Origin: JBCCGI01 sp039029355
Lineage (GTDB): Bacteria; Planctomycetota; UBA1135; GCA-002686595
Assembly (NCBI GenBank): GCA_039029355.1
Contig: JBCCGI010000013.1
Location: forward strand, 79,202 to 143,201
Direction of reading: 5' to 3'
Length of the DNA stretch: 64,000 nt
This document shows positions 50,828-59,744 of this stretch, in pieces. The notes beneath the pieces are model-generated. The model was not told where the DNA came from. It saw only the letters and a program-made list of their open reading frames with translations, and did no database searches. Position 1 is the first letter of the stretch; each line of letters begins with the position of its first letter. The translations under genes and the position numbers were made by a program.

Positions 50828-50860
50828 GCGGGCACCGGCCCAACGAAGGCCGGCGCCCGC
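50828..50860 (-). terminator. Intrinsic terminator of the secreted propeller gene
   Basis: GCGGGCACCGGCC and GGCCGGCGCCCGC form a 13-bp stem with a 7-base loop. The one odd pair is G-U in the minus-strand RNA but A-C in the plus-strand RNA, and CTTTTCGTTT follows on the minus strand, so it terminates minus-strand transcription. Confidence 0.8.
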
Positions 50861-50886
50861 CTGGGTACGCCCTCACTCAGGATTCG

Positions 50887-52092
50887 CTAGGGCATCCCGG
50901 TGGTCACCGCCAGACCGCGGGTCGACGTGACCGCCAGGGTCAGGGGATCGATCATCCCCCACTGGAAGAAGAACTCCTCGCCCACCGGCGTCATCCCGCC
51001 GAGCGGGATGTTCACCGACGCCAGCCCGGTGTCGGGCACGGTCGCGGTCGCCAGGACCAGGAGCGGCGAGACGCCCAGGTGGAACGGCACGCCGAAGAGG
51101 TTCAGCGCGGGACACGAGAACGACGTGCTCATCGCGAGCACCGCGAGCTCGTTCTCGTTCGCCGCGGCGAGCTCGACCGAGAAGGTCGGGTTGGGCACGA
51201 TCGCCGCCCCGCTCTGGCCGATGATCGGGAAGATGCCTCCGGAGGTCGAACCGAACAGGTTCCCGTCCGAGGCGATCACCATCCCCTGCAGCGGGATCGA
51301 GGGCGGCGTGTAGCACGAGAACGGCGAGTAGAACGTCGTGGCTGCCGGACCTCCGCCCGCGGCGGCGTCGACGATCGCGACCGTCGTGCCGTCGGTAACG
51401 TAGACGCGCCCGGCCGGCCCGGCGTTGTCAGCCGCGACCGCGGTCAGCGCGCTGTCGAGCCCACAACCGCTCGTGACCGAGACCTGCGTCGACCCCAGAG
51501 GCCCGAGCGCGCCGGACTTCTCGACCTGCGTCAGGAAGCCGGCTCCGTCCACGATCCACAGCGTGTCGGTCACCGGGTCGTGGCTGAGCGAGGTCGCCGG
51601 CGACCCGGTCGGCAGCGGCAGCGGAACCGACGAGGTCGACGTCGGCAGGAAGCAGGGATCGAAGAACGTGATCGTCGCCCGCCCGAGGTTCGCCCCGTCG
51701 GTGACCCACAGCTCGCCCGTACCCGGGTCGAAGTCGATCCCGGTCACCGGCGCGTTCAGGATCGAGAAGACGTCCACACCGGTCTTCACCGGCGTGCCGA
51801 AGGTCTGGTAGCCCGAGGCGATGAAGCCGTCGGTGATCCAGAGCTCGTCCGAGACGCGGTCCAGCCCGATGTCGCCCGCCGCACCCGCGCCGGTGGCGAG
51901 GGGCGTGGCACAGATGCCCGGGTTCTCGTACGAGTAGAACGAGAGCAGCGGGCCGAGCGGGTAAGAACACGGCCCGGCCGCGGGCCCGTTGTGCTTGGTC
52001 ACGTTGCCGCTCTGGTCGATCGTCCAGAGCGATTGCGCCGACACCGCGGCGGTTAGGAGCGGAAGCGAGAACGCGAGGGTTCGGAGCTGCAT
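50887..52092 (-). CDS. Secreted beta-propeller-like protein, paralogue A
   Basis: 401 residues with a signal peptide (RTLAFSLPLLTAAVSAQS). The mature part is beta-rich with repeated units of the type ISxDxxxDELWITDG: GLDRVSDELWITDGFI, DFDPGTGELWVTDGAN, SHDPVTDTLWIVDGAG and AGRVYVTDGT, which suggests an SMP-30/NHL-like propeller. The C-terminal 100 residues form the beta module (SVNIPLGGMTPVGEEFFFQW and the TSTRGLAVTTGMP end). It is a clear paralogue of the next gene upstream (same AGPCxYPxG and WVTDG motifs). No catalytic residues are seen. A strong terminator closes the transcript. Role is probably structural or ligand-binding at the cell surface. Confidence 0.8.
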   Translation of the reverse strand: MQLRTLAFSLPLLTAAVSAQSLWTIDQSGNVTKHNGPAAGPCSYPLGPLLSFYSYENPGICATPLATGAGAAGDIGLDRVSDELWITDGFIASGYQTFGTPVKTGVDVFSILNAPVTGIDFDPGTGELWVTDGANLGRATITFFDPCFLPTSTSSVPLPLPTGSPATSLSHDPVTDTLWIVDGAGFLTQVEKSGALGPLGSTQVSVTSGCGLDSALTAVAADNAGPAGRVYVTDGTTVAIVDAAAGGGPAATTFYSPFSCYTPPSIPLQGMVIASDGNLFGSTSGGIFPIIGQSGAAIVPNPTFSVELAAANENELAVLAMSTSFSCPALNLFGVPFHLGVSPLLVLATATVPDTGLASVNIPLGGMTPVGEEFFFQWGMIDPLTLAVTSTRGLAVTTGMP

Positions 52093-52289
52093 GGGGTCTC
52101 CAGGATCGGGGGGAACGCCGTGCGCCTATCGTAGGCGAAAGGCGCCGAACGCGGGGGTCCCCAGCTCCTGAACGCACGCAGCGGTGCGCCCCGCACCGCG
52201 GCTCCGCCGCCGGAGGACGATCCGGCGCCACCACGGATTGTGCAGCCGGCCACCGGCGGCGAGCCTACGAAGCGCGCGCGTCCGCCGGC

Positions 52290-53564
52290 CTAGCGGAACC
52301 CGGGCCGCATCGTGCCCGCGCCGCTCGACAGAATCGGCGGCCCGTCCGGGCTCGGTCCGCCGCTCCCACCGGTGATGAACCACTGGTAGTGGTACTCGAG
52401 CCCCAGCGGAGTCGTCGGCGGAATCGGCAGCGCGATCGACCCCGAGCCGACCGCGTTGATCGCGGTCGTGAACAGCCCGATCCCGGGCGGGGTGATGATG
52501 AGCGGCGCCATCAGGATGCTCAGCGCCGGGCACAGCGGGTCGAGGCTGAAGGGCAGGAACGCGATCGCTCCCCCCGGCGCTCCGTCGACCGTGATCGACA
52601 GCTTCGAGCTCCCGATCACCGCCTGCCCCACCGAGCCCATCTTGGGCGGCTGGGTGCCGGCCGCGCTGCCGCCGACGCCGTAGGTCACCGGGCGCGACGA
52701 GTAGCCGACCCCGCTCGACGAACCGGAGGGGACGGGATAGCACTTGGACGGCTTCGCAAAGGTGTCCGGAGCTAGCTGTCCGCCGGGCACCAGGTTCGCC
52801 ACCCGTTGGGCATCGCTGACAAAGACGCTACCCGCCACCGGCGACGACGCATCGACCGACACCCCGGTGAGCGGAAGCTCGAGGTTGCACAGCCCGGGCA
52901 CGGCCAGGTACACGCCCAGGGGCCCAATCGAGCCGACCGGTACGCCTGGCAGCACGTTGCCGACGAAGCCCGACTCGCTGCACGTCCAGAGCGAGAGCGT
53001 CAGCGGGTCCCAGTCGATGTCGGTGATCTTGTTGCTCGGCCCGCCCAGCTGCGGCAGCAAGAAGGGCGCCGTTACGATCGCCGGCGGATTGCATGGAATC
53101 ACGGGCGGCCGCACCTCGACCGCCTGCTGCCCATCGGTGAGCCACAGCGTCCCCTTCTGCCCGTCGAACCCCATCCCGAGGATCGGCTCGGTCAACACCA
53201 GCGACGGATCGAAGCTGTTGAGCGGCGTGCCGAGCAGCACGCCGAGCACCGGATCGTCGTCCCCCTGGTAGGAGGCGACACGGAAGCCGTCGGTGACCCA
53301 AATGACGTCGTTGAAGCGATCCACGGCCACGTCGCCGAACAGGTCTTGCGGCTGCGCTCGCCCCGGAAGGGGGCACGCGAAGCCACCGGTCGTCGGGAAC
53401 TCGGAGAACACGGCGCCGTCGGGGTAGCCGCACGGCCCGGCCGGAGGACCGCTCGCCTCGCGAACGATCGCCGCGGGGCCATCAAGGACGTACAGCGTCT
53501 GGGCGTGGTCCACGGCGGAGAGAACCACCACAGACCCCGCGCCAAGAGCGGGGAGGAGCTTCAT
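52290..53564 (-). CDS. Secreted beta-propeller-like protein, paralogue B
   Basis: 424 residues from the ATG that gives the signal peptide MKLLPALGAGSVVVLSAVDH (cleavage near ADHAQT). It shares with the neighbouring paralogue the segment GPPAGPCGYPDGAVFSEF, repeated AVDRFNDVIWVTDGFRV, GQKGTLWLTDGQQA and IDWDPLTLSLWTCSESG propeller blades, and a C-terminal module with ALPIPPTTPLGLEYHYQWF. Identity is low outside the motifs, so the duplication is old. Cysteines are few and paired (CGYP, CPLP, CNPP, CYPV). The 197-bp gap to paralogue A holds no gene; separate transcripts are possible. No enzymatic function can be given. Confidence 0.78.
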   Translation of the reverse strand: MKLLPALGAGSVVVLSAVDHAQTLYVLDGPAAIVREASGPPAGPCGYPDGAVFSEFPTTGGFACPLPGRAQPQDLFGDVAVDRFNDVIWVTDGFRVASYQGDDDPVLGVLLGTPLNSFDPSLVLTEPILGMGFDGQKGTLWLTDGQQAVEVRPPVIPCNPPAIVTAPFLLPQLGGPSNKITDIDWDPLTLSLWTCSESGFVGNVLPGVPVGSIGPLGVYLAVPGLCNLELPLTGVSVDASSPVAGSVFVSDAQRVANLVPGGQLAPDTFAKPSKCYPVPSGSSSGVGYSSRPVTYGVGGSAAGTQPPKMGSVGQAVIGSSKLSITVDGAPGGAIAFLPFSLDPLCPALSILMAPLIITPPGIGLFTTAINAVGSGSIALPIPPTTPLGLEYHYQWFITGGSGGPSPDGPPILSSGAGTMRPGFR

Positions 53565-54000
53565 GATGCTTGCCTGAGGGAGAAGAGCTGAGCTGGGCGT
53601 TTCAGGATAGGGCATAGGCCCGGATTGCGTCAGGCGCCCGAGGGGGCGCCCCACCCCTCCCAAGGCGCCTGCGGAAAGGACTTCCGGCCAGCTGGCACGG
53701 GCTGCGGCTCGCCCGCGTCGTGCGGGAGGACGTTCCGGAGAGACCGAGAGCCAAGGGCCTCCGCCGAGCGCTACGAGCCGGGCCCTCGATCGGATTTCTT
53801 TTTTTGCCTGGGGCACGAGACCGCCCGCGGCGCGGAGCGCGCGTTGGCCGTGGTGCCGGCCGCAGGCGGGCCTCGGACCGAGCAACGGGCGCGCCCGGAC
53901 GCCGGTCGCGCGCTGGGCTCGAAACGGCGCGCGCCGCGGTCCGGACGCGGCGCCCGGCCGGTGCTGCCTCACGCCCGAACGCCGTGAGAGCGCGAGCCCG
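53565..54000. other. 436-bp intergenic region without a recognisable gene
   Basis: It lies between the paralogue B start and the thyX stop, both on the minus strand. I see a short hairpin (GGCGCCC-GA-GGGGGCGCC near 53632) and a T-run at about 53796-53803 preceded by a weak AGGGC/GCCCT stem. No conserved protein, tRNA or repeat array is visible. The region should hold the promoter for paralogue B and the transcript end of thyX. Confidence 0.6.
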
Positions 54001-54813
54001 CTAGACCCCGCCGCCCTCGATGAGCTCGCGGTCGATTCCAAGCCGCGCCAAGTCGGACTCGACCAGCGCGAAGACACCCTCGGCATAGCGCCGGATCTCG
54101 AACTGAGCGTCCTTCTTCAGTCGCTGCTCGAGGAAGTGAATCACCCCCTGCAACGAGACCGTCCAGTAGGCCTGCGTGTAGATGTTCTGCGGCAGGCAGG
54201 TGCGCGCGATCTCCTTCGCAACGCCGCGTTCGAGGCGCTCGCGATAGCGGCGGAAGGCCTCCTCGCACTCCTCGATGATGCGGCTGCGCTCGCCCTCGTG
54301 GTCGAAGTCCGCGCCCAGGTCCTCGGACGCCTGCTTGTTGCCGTGCGGCGGGTTGCCGCGCATCACCTTCGGGACGTAGTACTCCTGGGCCCACTCGACG
54401 TAGCGCCCCGAGATCTCGTTCCAGCTGCATCCCTTGTCGGAGTCGAACAGCACGTCGAAGGCCTCTAGAGAGATCGACTCCCCGTCCGCCTCGTATTCAC
54501 GCCAGGTCGAGCCGACCTGGTACTTGAACGCTTGGCGGAAGACGAACAGCGGGGCCTTCCAGTGGAAGGTGTAGAAGGAGTGGCGGTACGGCGACGTATG
54601 CCCGTGCACCCACAGGAAGCGCGCCAGCTTCTGGTCCCCCTCGTCGAACCCGTCCTTGGTGCGGCTGTAGGAGATGCGCGCCGAGTTCACGACCTTGGTG
54701 GCGTGGTCCTGCTGCATCCGGTCGACGAGCGCGACGAAGCCGACGTCGTCGTCGAGCGTCAGGTGAGCGCCCTCGGGGACGTCCACGAGCTTCTTGGCCT
54801 TGGGCGGGTTCAT
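54001..54813 (-). CDS. thyX: FAD-dependent thymidylate synthase with altered signature
   Basis: 270 residues. ThyX makes dTMP from dUMP with methylene-tetrahydrofolate and FAD. Recognisable parts are LWVHGHTSPYRHSFYTFHW, PLFVFRQAF, CSWNEISGRYVEW, RTCLPQNIYTQAYWTVSLQG, VIHFLEQRL and DAQFEIRRYAEGV. The core RHRx7S motif is abnormal: FRQAFKYQVGS has KYQ where RHR is expected, and some 27 residues (about 103-129) are inserted before SWNEISGRY. That insert is acidic and carries REYEADG. Residues for dUMP and flavin contacts near the C-terminus are kept, so the protein may still be active. No thyA gene is in the window. It is downstream of the HEAT gene on the same strand with a 61-bp gap. Confidence 0.85.
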   Translation of the reverse strand: MNPPKAKKLVDVPEGAHLTLDDDVGFVALVDRMQQDHATKVVNSARISYSRTKDGFDEGDQKLARFLWVHGHTSPYRHSFYTFHWKAPLFVFRQAFKYQVGSTWREYEADGESISLEAFDVLFDSDKGCSWNEISGRYVEWAQEYYVPKVMRGNPPHGNKQASEDLGADFDHEGERSRIIEECEEAFRRYRERLERGVAKEIARTCLPQNIYTQAYWTVSLQGVIHFLEQRLKKDAQFEIRRYAEGVFALVESDLARLGIDRELIEGGGV

Positions 54814-54874
54814 GGCGACACCTTACCCCCGCATCGGCCGAATTCACGCGCGCGCCGCGTTGCTCGTTCGGGCG

Positions 54875-57736
54875 CTACCGCCCCGCGGCTTCCAGCGCGG
54901 CCTCGAGCGACCGTTGTTCGGCCGCCGCCGCCCGCGAACGGCCGAGCAGGTCGGCGGCGGCCTCCGCGTGACCGGCCGCCGCCGCGAGGTCGCCGCGCTC
55001 CAACGCCCCCCACGCGGCGGCCTGGCGCTCGGCGCTCTCGAGCCGAGCCCGCGGTTCGACGCCGCGCGCGGGATCCTCGAGCCCGAAGACGTCCTCCCAC
55101 ACAGACTGCGGCAGCTCCCGCCGCCGCCAGGCTCCGACGAGGTCGCGCGCAAGCCACTCGGCCTCGTTCCAGCGCCCGGTCTTCCAGGCCAGGCCGAGCA
55201 GCCGACAACGGGCCGCCGCGAGCTTGCCCTCCGCCGGCCGCGGGTCGCCTTCGCCGGCGATCAGGGCGGCGCGGTGCAGGGTCCAAGCCTCCTCCCAGGC
55301 CTCGCCGCGCAGCGCCGCCTGCGCCAGCGCCAGCAGCAACGGGGCGTCCAGCCGATAGGCATCCGGCGCGTGCAGCACGTGCGCCAGCAGCCCGTCCCCC
55401 GCGAGGTGCTCGACCGCCTGCAGCTCGCCGCGCCACGAGAAGCTGGCCTCGGGCACGCGCGCGCCCGCGAAGCGGCGGTGCAGCGTCTCCGCCGCCGCCT
55501 CGCGCGGGGCCCGGAGCAGCTCGGGATAGAGCTCCTCCGGCAGCCGACCGCCCTCGGCCAGCGAGGACAGAGCCTCGATGCGCAGCCGTATGCGGTCCTC
55601 CTCGAGCAGCCGCTCGCTGGAGAGCCGCGCGAGGAAGGGAGCCAGGTCCTCGCCGGGCGTCTCCGCCAGGAGCCGGACGGCAACCAGCCGTGTGTCGACG
55701 TCGAGCCCCCCGCCCGCGACGCTTCGCACCGGCTCGAGCCGTCCCGCGCGCACCAACGCCTCGAGCGCACGCCTGCGGTCGTTGCCGTCGCGCGTCGGGT
55801 CGACCGCGATCTCGATCAGGAAGGCAGCGGCCTGTTCGGACGCGCGCGCGGCCGAGCCGAGCGCGCTGATCATGCGCACGCGCAGGTCCCGCGCCGCGAT
55901 GTCGATGTCAGCCAGGAGCCGCGCCACCGACCGGTCCAGCAGCTCGCCGCCGGACCGCCGGGCCAGTCCGATCGCAGCCTCGATCCGCGTACGGCTGTCG
56001 ACGTCGTCGCGCAGGAAGGGGGCGAGACGCTCGAACTGGTCCGTCTCGGCCAGAAAGGCGACCGAGGTCTTGCCGACGTCGGTACTCCGCCCGAGCGATC
56101 GCTCGAGGGCCTCGAGCGTGAGCTCCGGAGGCGCGCCGCCGGCCACCGCGCGCAACGCCCGCAGCAGCCCGACGACCGACAGCGACGCGTCGCGCAGCTC
56201 CTCCTCACGCGCCGCGTCCAGCATCGTCAGCGCACCCTCGAGCCACCCCGAGAGGGCGCGCTCGACGTCGGCGTCGCCGTGGAAGGTGGAGAGCAGCTCG
56301 ATCGCGAGCGACCGCAGCGGCCCGGTGCAGCACGCCAGCGCCAGGAGGTCGGCGCGGAAGGGCTCGAGCGGCCGCCCGCGCGGCAGCCAGGGCAGCATCA
56401 GGCTGCGCTCATCCTCCGTCGCCCGCCGCCATGCAAGCAGCAGCGGTCCAAGCGGCGGCGAGGGGCTCTCCACCTCCGACAACGTGCGGAACGCCACACG
56501 CACGACGATCGGATCGGGGTCGGCCAGCGCACCGGTGAGCAGCGCATGCGCCGCCGCGTCGCCGGTCCGCGACAGGGTGTTTGCGAATCCCTCCGTAGCG
56601 GCGAGGCGCAGCTCACGAGGCAAGCCCGGATCCAGCCAGGCCCGGTCGCGCTCGGAGTCCCACCGATCGAGCCGGAGCCCCAGCTCGGGCAGCAGGAAGG
56701 CGATCGTCGCGGGATCCCGGCCGGGCGCGTGGAGGCGCGCGGCGACTCCCTCGGCCCCCAGGTGCGCCTCCATCGCGTCGAGCAGGTCGAAGCGCAGGTG
56801 GAAGAGCTCGATGTCGCGCCCGTCCCGCACGCGCTCGCGTACGTCTTGAGCGAAGAACGGCAGGTGGCCCAGCACGTCCTCCCCGCGCTCCAGCGAAGCG
56901 ACCAGGTCGAGCGCCTCGAGGAACCCCGGGCCGAGCTCCATCCCCTCACCGCGTCCGGACGCCACGAGCAGCTCCTGACGCCGCGGCTCCCAAACACCAA
57001 GGCCCAGCCACCCCTCGAAGATCGGCGTGGGGTCGGTGCTCCCGAAGAGCCGGTAGTCGAGCGCGCGGGCCACCGCGCGCCACGACCGCCCGCGCTCGGG
57101 CGGCGCGTTGTCGCACCAGGCCTCCAGGCCCCGCAGCACGCTGCGCTTGCCGCCCGCCCGCATCCACAGGCGGAGGGCGTCCAGCAGCCCGGCGTCGTTC
57201 CCCGAGTCGGCTCGATCGAGCAGAGCGCTCAGCTGCTCCTCCGCCGCCGCCGCGCCCAGCACGAAGAGCCCGGTGGTCGCCACCTCGGCCACGCGCTGGT
57301 CCGTGTCGAGGGAGAGGCGGGACAGGATGCGGGGTGCAGCCTCGCAGGGAACGCGCTCGAGCGCCCGCGCCAAGGCCTCGCGCACCGCCGGCAGCCGGTC
57401 CGCCGCGAGGCTCTCGGCGAGCTCGGCGTCGAGCACCGCGTGCTCGCCCAGGAACTGCACCGCCCCGAGAGCGGCAGCGCGCACGCTCGGATGCTCGTCT
57501 TCCAGGGCCCCGAGGACCGCGGCCGCGACGTCCGGCTCGGCCGGCTCCCCCACCGCGAGCCCGCGCCGCACGGCCTCGATCGCGTCAAAGCGCCGCGGCC
57601 AGGCGGCCCAGCCCGCCAGGTCGAGGTCGCGCGCCAGCTCCTCCCAGCTGGCGCTCAGGTCGAGCGCGCGCCGCCGAGTCGCCCACTCGCGCTCGACCGG
57701 CGCGTCCTCGCCGCCGACGAGCACCGCGAAGGTCAA
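54875..57736 (-). CDS. Very large HEAT-repeat protein, probably secreted
   Basis: About 953 residues. It is almost wholly alpha-helical with HEAT-like repeats (AAVLGALEDEHPSVRAAALG, LTGALADPDPIVVRVAFRTL, RMISALGSAARASEQAAAFL, IARRSGGELLDRSVARLLAD-type units), then TPR-like repeats near the end (TLHRAALIAGEGDPRPAEGK, GALERGDLAAAAGHAEAAAD). The start is unclear: no ATG or GTG precedes the repeats, so TTG at 57736 is given. A CTG or even ATA start up to 57757 would make a better signal peptide (IVWLAALLTFAVLVGG). It follows nnrD by 17 bp. A scaffold or adaptor role is the best guess; no enzyme motif is present. Confidence 0.8.
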   Translation of the reverse strand: MTFAVLVGGEDAPVEREWATRRRALDLSASWEELARDLDLAGWAAWPRRFDAIEAVRRGLAVGEPAEPDVAAAVLGALEDEHPSVRAAALGAVQFLGEHAVLDAELAESLAADRLPAVREALARALERVPCEAAPRILSRLSLDTDQRVAEVATTGLFVLGAAAAEEQLSALLDRADSGNDAGLLDALRLWMRAGGKRSVLRGLEAWCDNAPPERGRSWRAVARALDYRLFGSTDPTPIFEGWLGLGVWEPRRQELLVASGRGEGMELGPGFLEALDLVASLERGEDVLGHLPFFAQDVRERVRDGRDIELFHLRFDLLDAMEAHLGAEGVAARLHAPGRDPATIAFLLPELGLRLDRWDSERDRAWLDPGLPRELRLAATEGFANTLSRTGDAAAHALLTGALADPDPIVVRVAFRTLSEVESPSPPLGPLLLAWRRATEDERSLMLPWLPRGRPLEPFRADLLALACCTGPLRSLAIELLSTFHGDADVERALSGWLEGALTMLDAAREEELRDASLSVVGLLRALRAVAGGAPPELTLEALERSLGRSTDVGKTSVAFLAETDQFERLAPFLRDDVDSRTRIEAAIGLARRSGGELLDRSVARLLADIDIAARDLRVRMISALGSAARASEQAAAFLIEIAVDPTRDGNDRRRALEALVRAGRLEPVRSVAGGGLDVDTRLVAVRLLAETPGEDLAPFLARLSSERLLEEDRIRLRIEALSSLAEGGRLPEELYPELLRAPREAAAETLHRRFAGARVPEASFSWRGELQAVEHLAGDGLLAHVLHAPDAYRLDAPLLLALAQAALRGEAWEEAWTLHRAALIAGEGDPRPAEGKLAAARCRLLGLAWKTGRWNEAEWLARDLVGAWRRRELPQSVWEDVFGLEDPARGVEPRARLESAERQAAAWGALERGDLAAAAGHAEAAADLLGRSRAAAAEQRSLEAALEAAGR

Positions 57737-57753
57737 AAGTGCCGCCAGCCAGA

Positions 57754-58650
57754 CTATGCCAGCCCCCTCTGCGCCGCGGGCAGGAAGCGAATCAGGTCGG
57801 ACGCGACCACCGCGCTCGGCCCGAGCTCGGACGCCGCGAGGTCGCCGGCGCGCCCGTGCACGTGCACCGCGAGGCGTGCGAGCTCGAGCGCGTCGAGCTC
57901 GGACCGGGCGGCCGCCGCGCGCGCGAGGTAGCCGACCAGGATCCCGGATAGGACGTCGCCGGAGCCGGCGGTCGCCATGCCGGCGTTCCCGGTCTCGTTG
58001 TGGTAGAGGCGCTCACCATCGGTGACCACCGTGCGGCGGCCCTTGAGGCACACCACCGCCCCGCTCCGCGCGGCCAGGCCGCGCGCAAGCTCGCCCCGGC
58101 CGCCGTCGTCGCGCGGCATGTCGGCCGGCGAGAGGCCGGCCAACCGCGCCGCCTCGCCGGGATGCGGCGTCAGCACCACGGGGCCGCCGGCGGCTTGGAC
58201 GCGCTCCGGCTCGCCGTCGAGGGCGTTCAGCGCATCGGCATCCAGGGCGAGCGGCCCCGCGAAGTCGCTGGCCAGCAGCCCGCGGACGAGAAAGCGCGCG
58301 CGCTCATCGTCGCCCAGTCCGGGGCCGACGAGGCGCGCGTGGCTGCTGCGGAGATCCAGCAGCGTGTCGACCGAGTGCTCAGCGCTGAGCAGCAGCTCGT
58401 CGTAGGCCTCGACGAGCACCGCCTCGGGCGCGGCGACCGGCAGCACGCTCAGGAGCGACGGATCCAGGCAGGCCATCGAGACCAGGCCGGCACCCGCCCG
58501 CTGCGCGGCCCGCGCTACGAGGACGGCCGCGCCGGGCATCGCGCGGCTTCCCGCGACGCACAGGGCCCGCCCCGCGGTTCCCTTGTGGGCGTCCGCCGGC
58601 AGCTCGGGCAGCGGCCGCGGCGCGCCGGACTCGCGCCCGCCCGCGCTCAC
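57754..58650 (-). CDS. nnrD: ADP/ATP-dependent NAD(P)HX dehydratase
   Basis: 298 residues. It restores NADH and NADPH from their hydrated forms. The ribokinase-like YjeF C-terminal domain is seen: HKGTAGRALCVAGSRAMPGA, ARLVGPGLGDDERARFLVRG, ALDADALNALDG, VVLTPHPGEAARLAGLSPAD, VVCLKGRRTVVTDGERLYHN and GNAGMATAGSGDVLSGILVG, with the catalytic Asp in GSGDVL. The usual N-terminal epimerase half (NnrE) is absent, so the epimerase must be encoded elsewhere. The GTG overlaps the stop of the asparaginase gene upstream by 4 bp (GTGA). Confidence 0.93.
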   Translation of the reverse strand: MSAGGRESGAPRPLPELPADAHKGTAGRALCVAGSRAMPGAAVLVARAAQRAGAGLVSMACLDPSLLSVLPVAAPEAVLVEAYDELLLSAEHSVDTLLDLRSSHARLVGPGLGDDERARFLVRGLLASDFAGPLALDADALNALDGEPERVQAAGGPVVLTPHPGEAARLAGLSPADMPRDDGGRGELARGLAARSGAVVCLKGRRTVVTDGERLYHNETGNAGMATAGSGDVLSGILVGYLARAAAARSELDALELARLAVHVHGRAGDLAASELGPSAVVASDLIRFLPAAQRGLA

Positions 58651-59708
58651 TCGAGCCGCACCTCGATACGCCCCACGTCCAGGCCGGCGTAGTTCTTGAG
58701 GGGGCCTGGACGCCAAGCCTGCAGCGCGTCGAGCTCGTCGGCGCCCGCCAGGCCGAGCCGCTCGATCAGCGCGAGCACCAGCGCGTGCAGACCGCGGCGA
58801 TCGCCGTCGTCGACCTTCACCGCGAGCGCGCGGTCCGCGTCGCGCACGCCGATCACGTAGACCGCTTCGGCGCCGATCTTGGGGAACAGGCGCCCCGCCG
58901 TCACCCGCGCCAGATCCGTGCACAGCCGCTTGTGTGTTCCGGCGATCAGCTCCGGATGTTGCGCCACCGCGTCGCACAGCCGGCGGCAGTGCGCGGCCAG
59001 CTGTGTGTCGAGCCCCGTCGGCGCGGTCAGGCGTGCAAAGGCGGTGGCCAGGTTGCGCAGCGGCAGCCGGTACGTCGGCGCGCTGCAGCCGTCGATGGCG
59101 GGCACCAGATCCGCTTCATCGACGTCGCTCATCACCGCGATCGCACGCCGGATGAGGACCTGCCCCTCGGCGTCGGGCGCTAGGTAGTGCCGATGCTCGA
59201 TGCCGAGGTGGTCGGCGAGGGCGAGGAAGCCGGAGTGCTTGCCCGAGCAGTTGTTGTGAAGCGCCGTGGGCCGATCGCCGCTCTCGGTCAGCGAGCGGCG
59301 GGTCGCCGGATCGCCGGGCGTCTGGGGTCCACAGCGGAGGTCCCCCACGTCGAGCCCCACGCGCCCGAGAATCGCCGCCGCGCGCTCGGTGTGGCAGGGT
59401 TCTCCGTTGTGGGACGACACCGCCAAGGCGAGGTCCGCGTGGTCGAAGGAGAAGCGCTCGGCCGCCCCGCTCGTAAGGAGCGGCAGGGCCTGGAGCGCCT
59501 TGATCGAGCTCCGGGTGAAGATGGGGGTCTCCCAATCCCCGGCCCCCTCGAGGGTGTTGCCGGCGCCGTCGGTCAGGACCCAGGCGCCCCGATGGACCGA
59601 TTCGATGGCCCCGCCACGCCACACCTCCACGAGCGTCGGATTGACGCCCTGAGGAGCGGCGACCCCGGGGTAGGGACTCGCGTGGGTTCCGTTTGGTGAG
59701 CTCGTCAT
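58647..59708 (-). CDS. Asparaginase, Rhizobium etli type II family
   Basis: 353 residues. It hydrolyses asparagine to aspartate and ammonia. The family (COG4448) is unrelated to E. coli AnsA/AnsB. Seen: FTRSSIKALQALPLLTSGA, LALAVSSHNGEPCHTERAA, ALHNNCSGKHSGFLALADH (with the conserved Cys), VPAIDGCSAPTYRLPLRNLA, AGTHKRLCTDLARVTAGRLF and GAEAVYVIGVRDADRALAVK. The ATG at MTSSPNGTHASPY gives the usual length. It is coupled to nnrD (GTGA) and divergent from the zinc-ribbon membrane gene across 36 bp. Confidence 0.92.
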   Translation of the reverse strand: MTSSPNGTHASPYPGVAAPQGVNPTLVEVWRGGAIESVHRGAWVLTDGAGNTLEGAGDWETPIFTRSSIKALQALPLLTSGAAERFSFDHADLALAVSSHNGEPCHTERAAAILGRVGLDVGDLRCGPQTPGDPATRRSLTESGDRPTALHNNCSGKHSGFLALADHLGIEHRHYLAPDAEGQVLIRRAIAVMSDVDEADLVPAIDGCSAPTYRLPLRNLATAFARLTAPTGLDTQLAAHCRRLCDAVAQHPELIAGTHKRLCTDLARVTAGRLFPKIGAEAVYVIGVRDADRALAVKVDDGDRRGLHALVLALIERLGLAGADELDALQAWRPGPLKNYAGLDVGRIEVRLE

Positions 59709-59732
59709 AAGGAAGGCCGGCCAAGTGTAGGC

Positions 59733-59738
59733 TACCCT
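59733..59738 (+). promoter_or_regulatory. Candidate -10 element for the zinc-ribbon/nuclease pair
   Basis: TACCCT ends 6 bases before the ATG at 59745. A TAGGCT overlaps it upstream. Either would give a leaderless or very short-leader transcript in the 36-bp divergent gap with the asparaginase gene. Confidence 0.35.
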
Positions 59739-59744
59739 GCTGGC

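Noticed and set aside
53796..53803. Rho-independent terminator at the T-run
   Set aside because: The nearest stem is weak and ends about 10 bases too early, and no plus-strand gene lies upstream.
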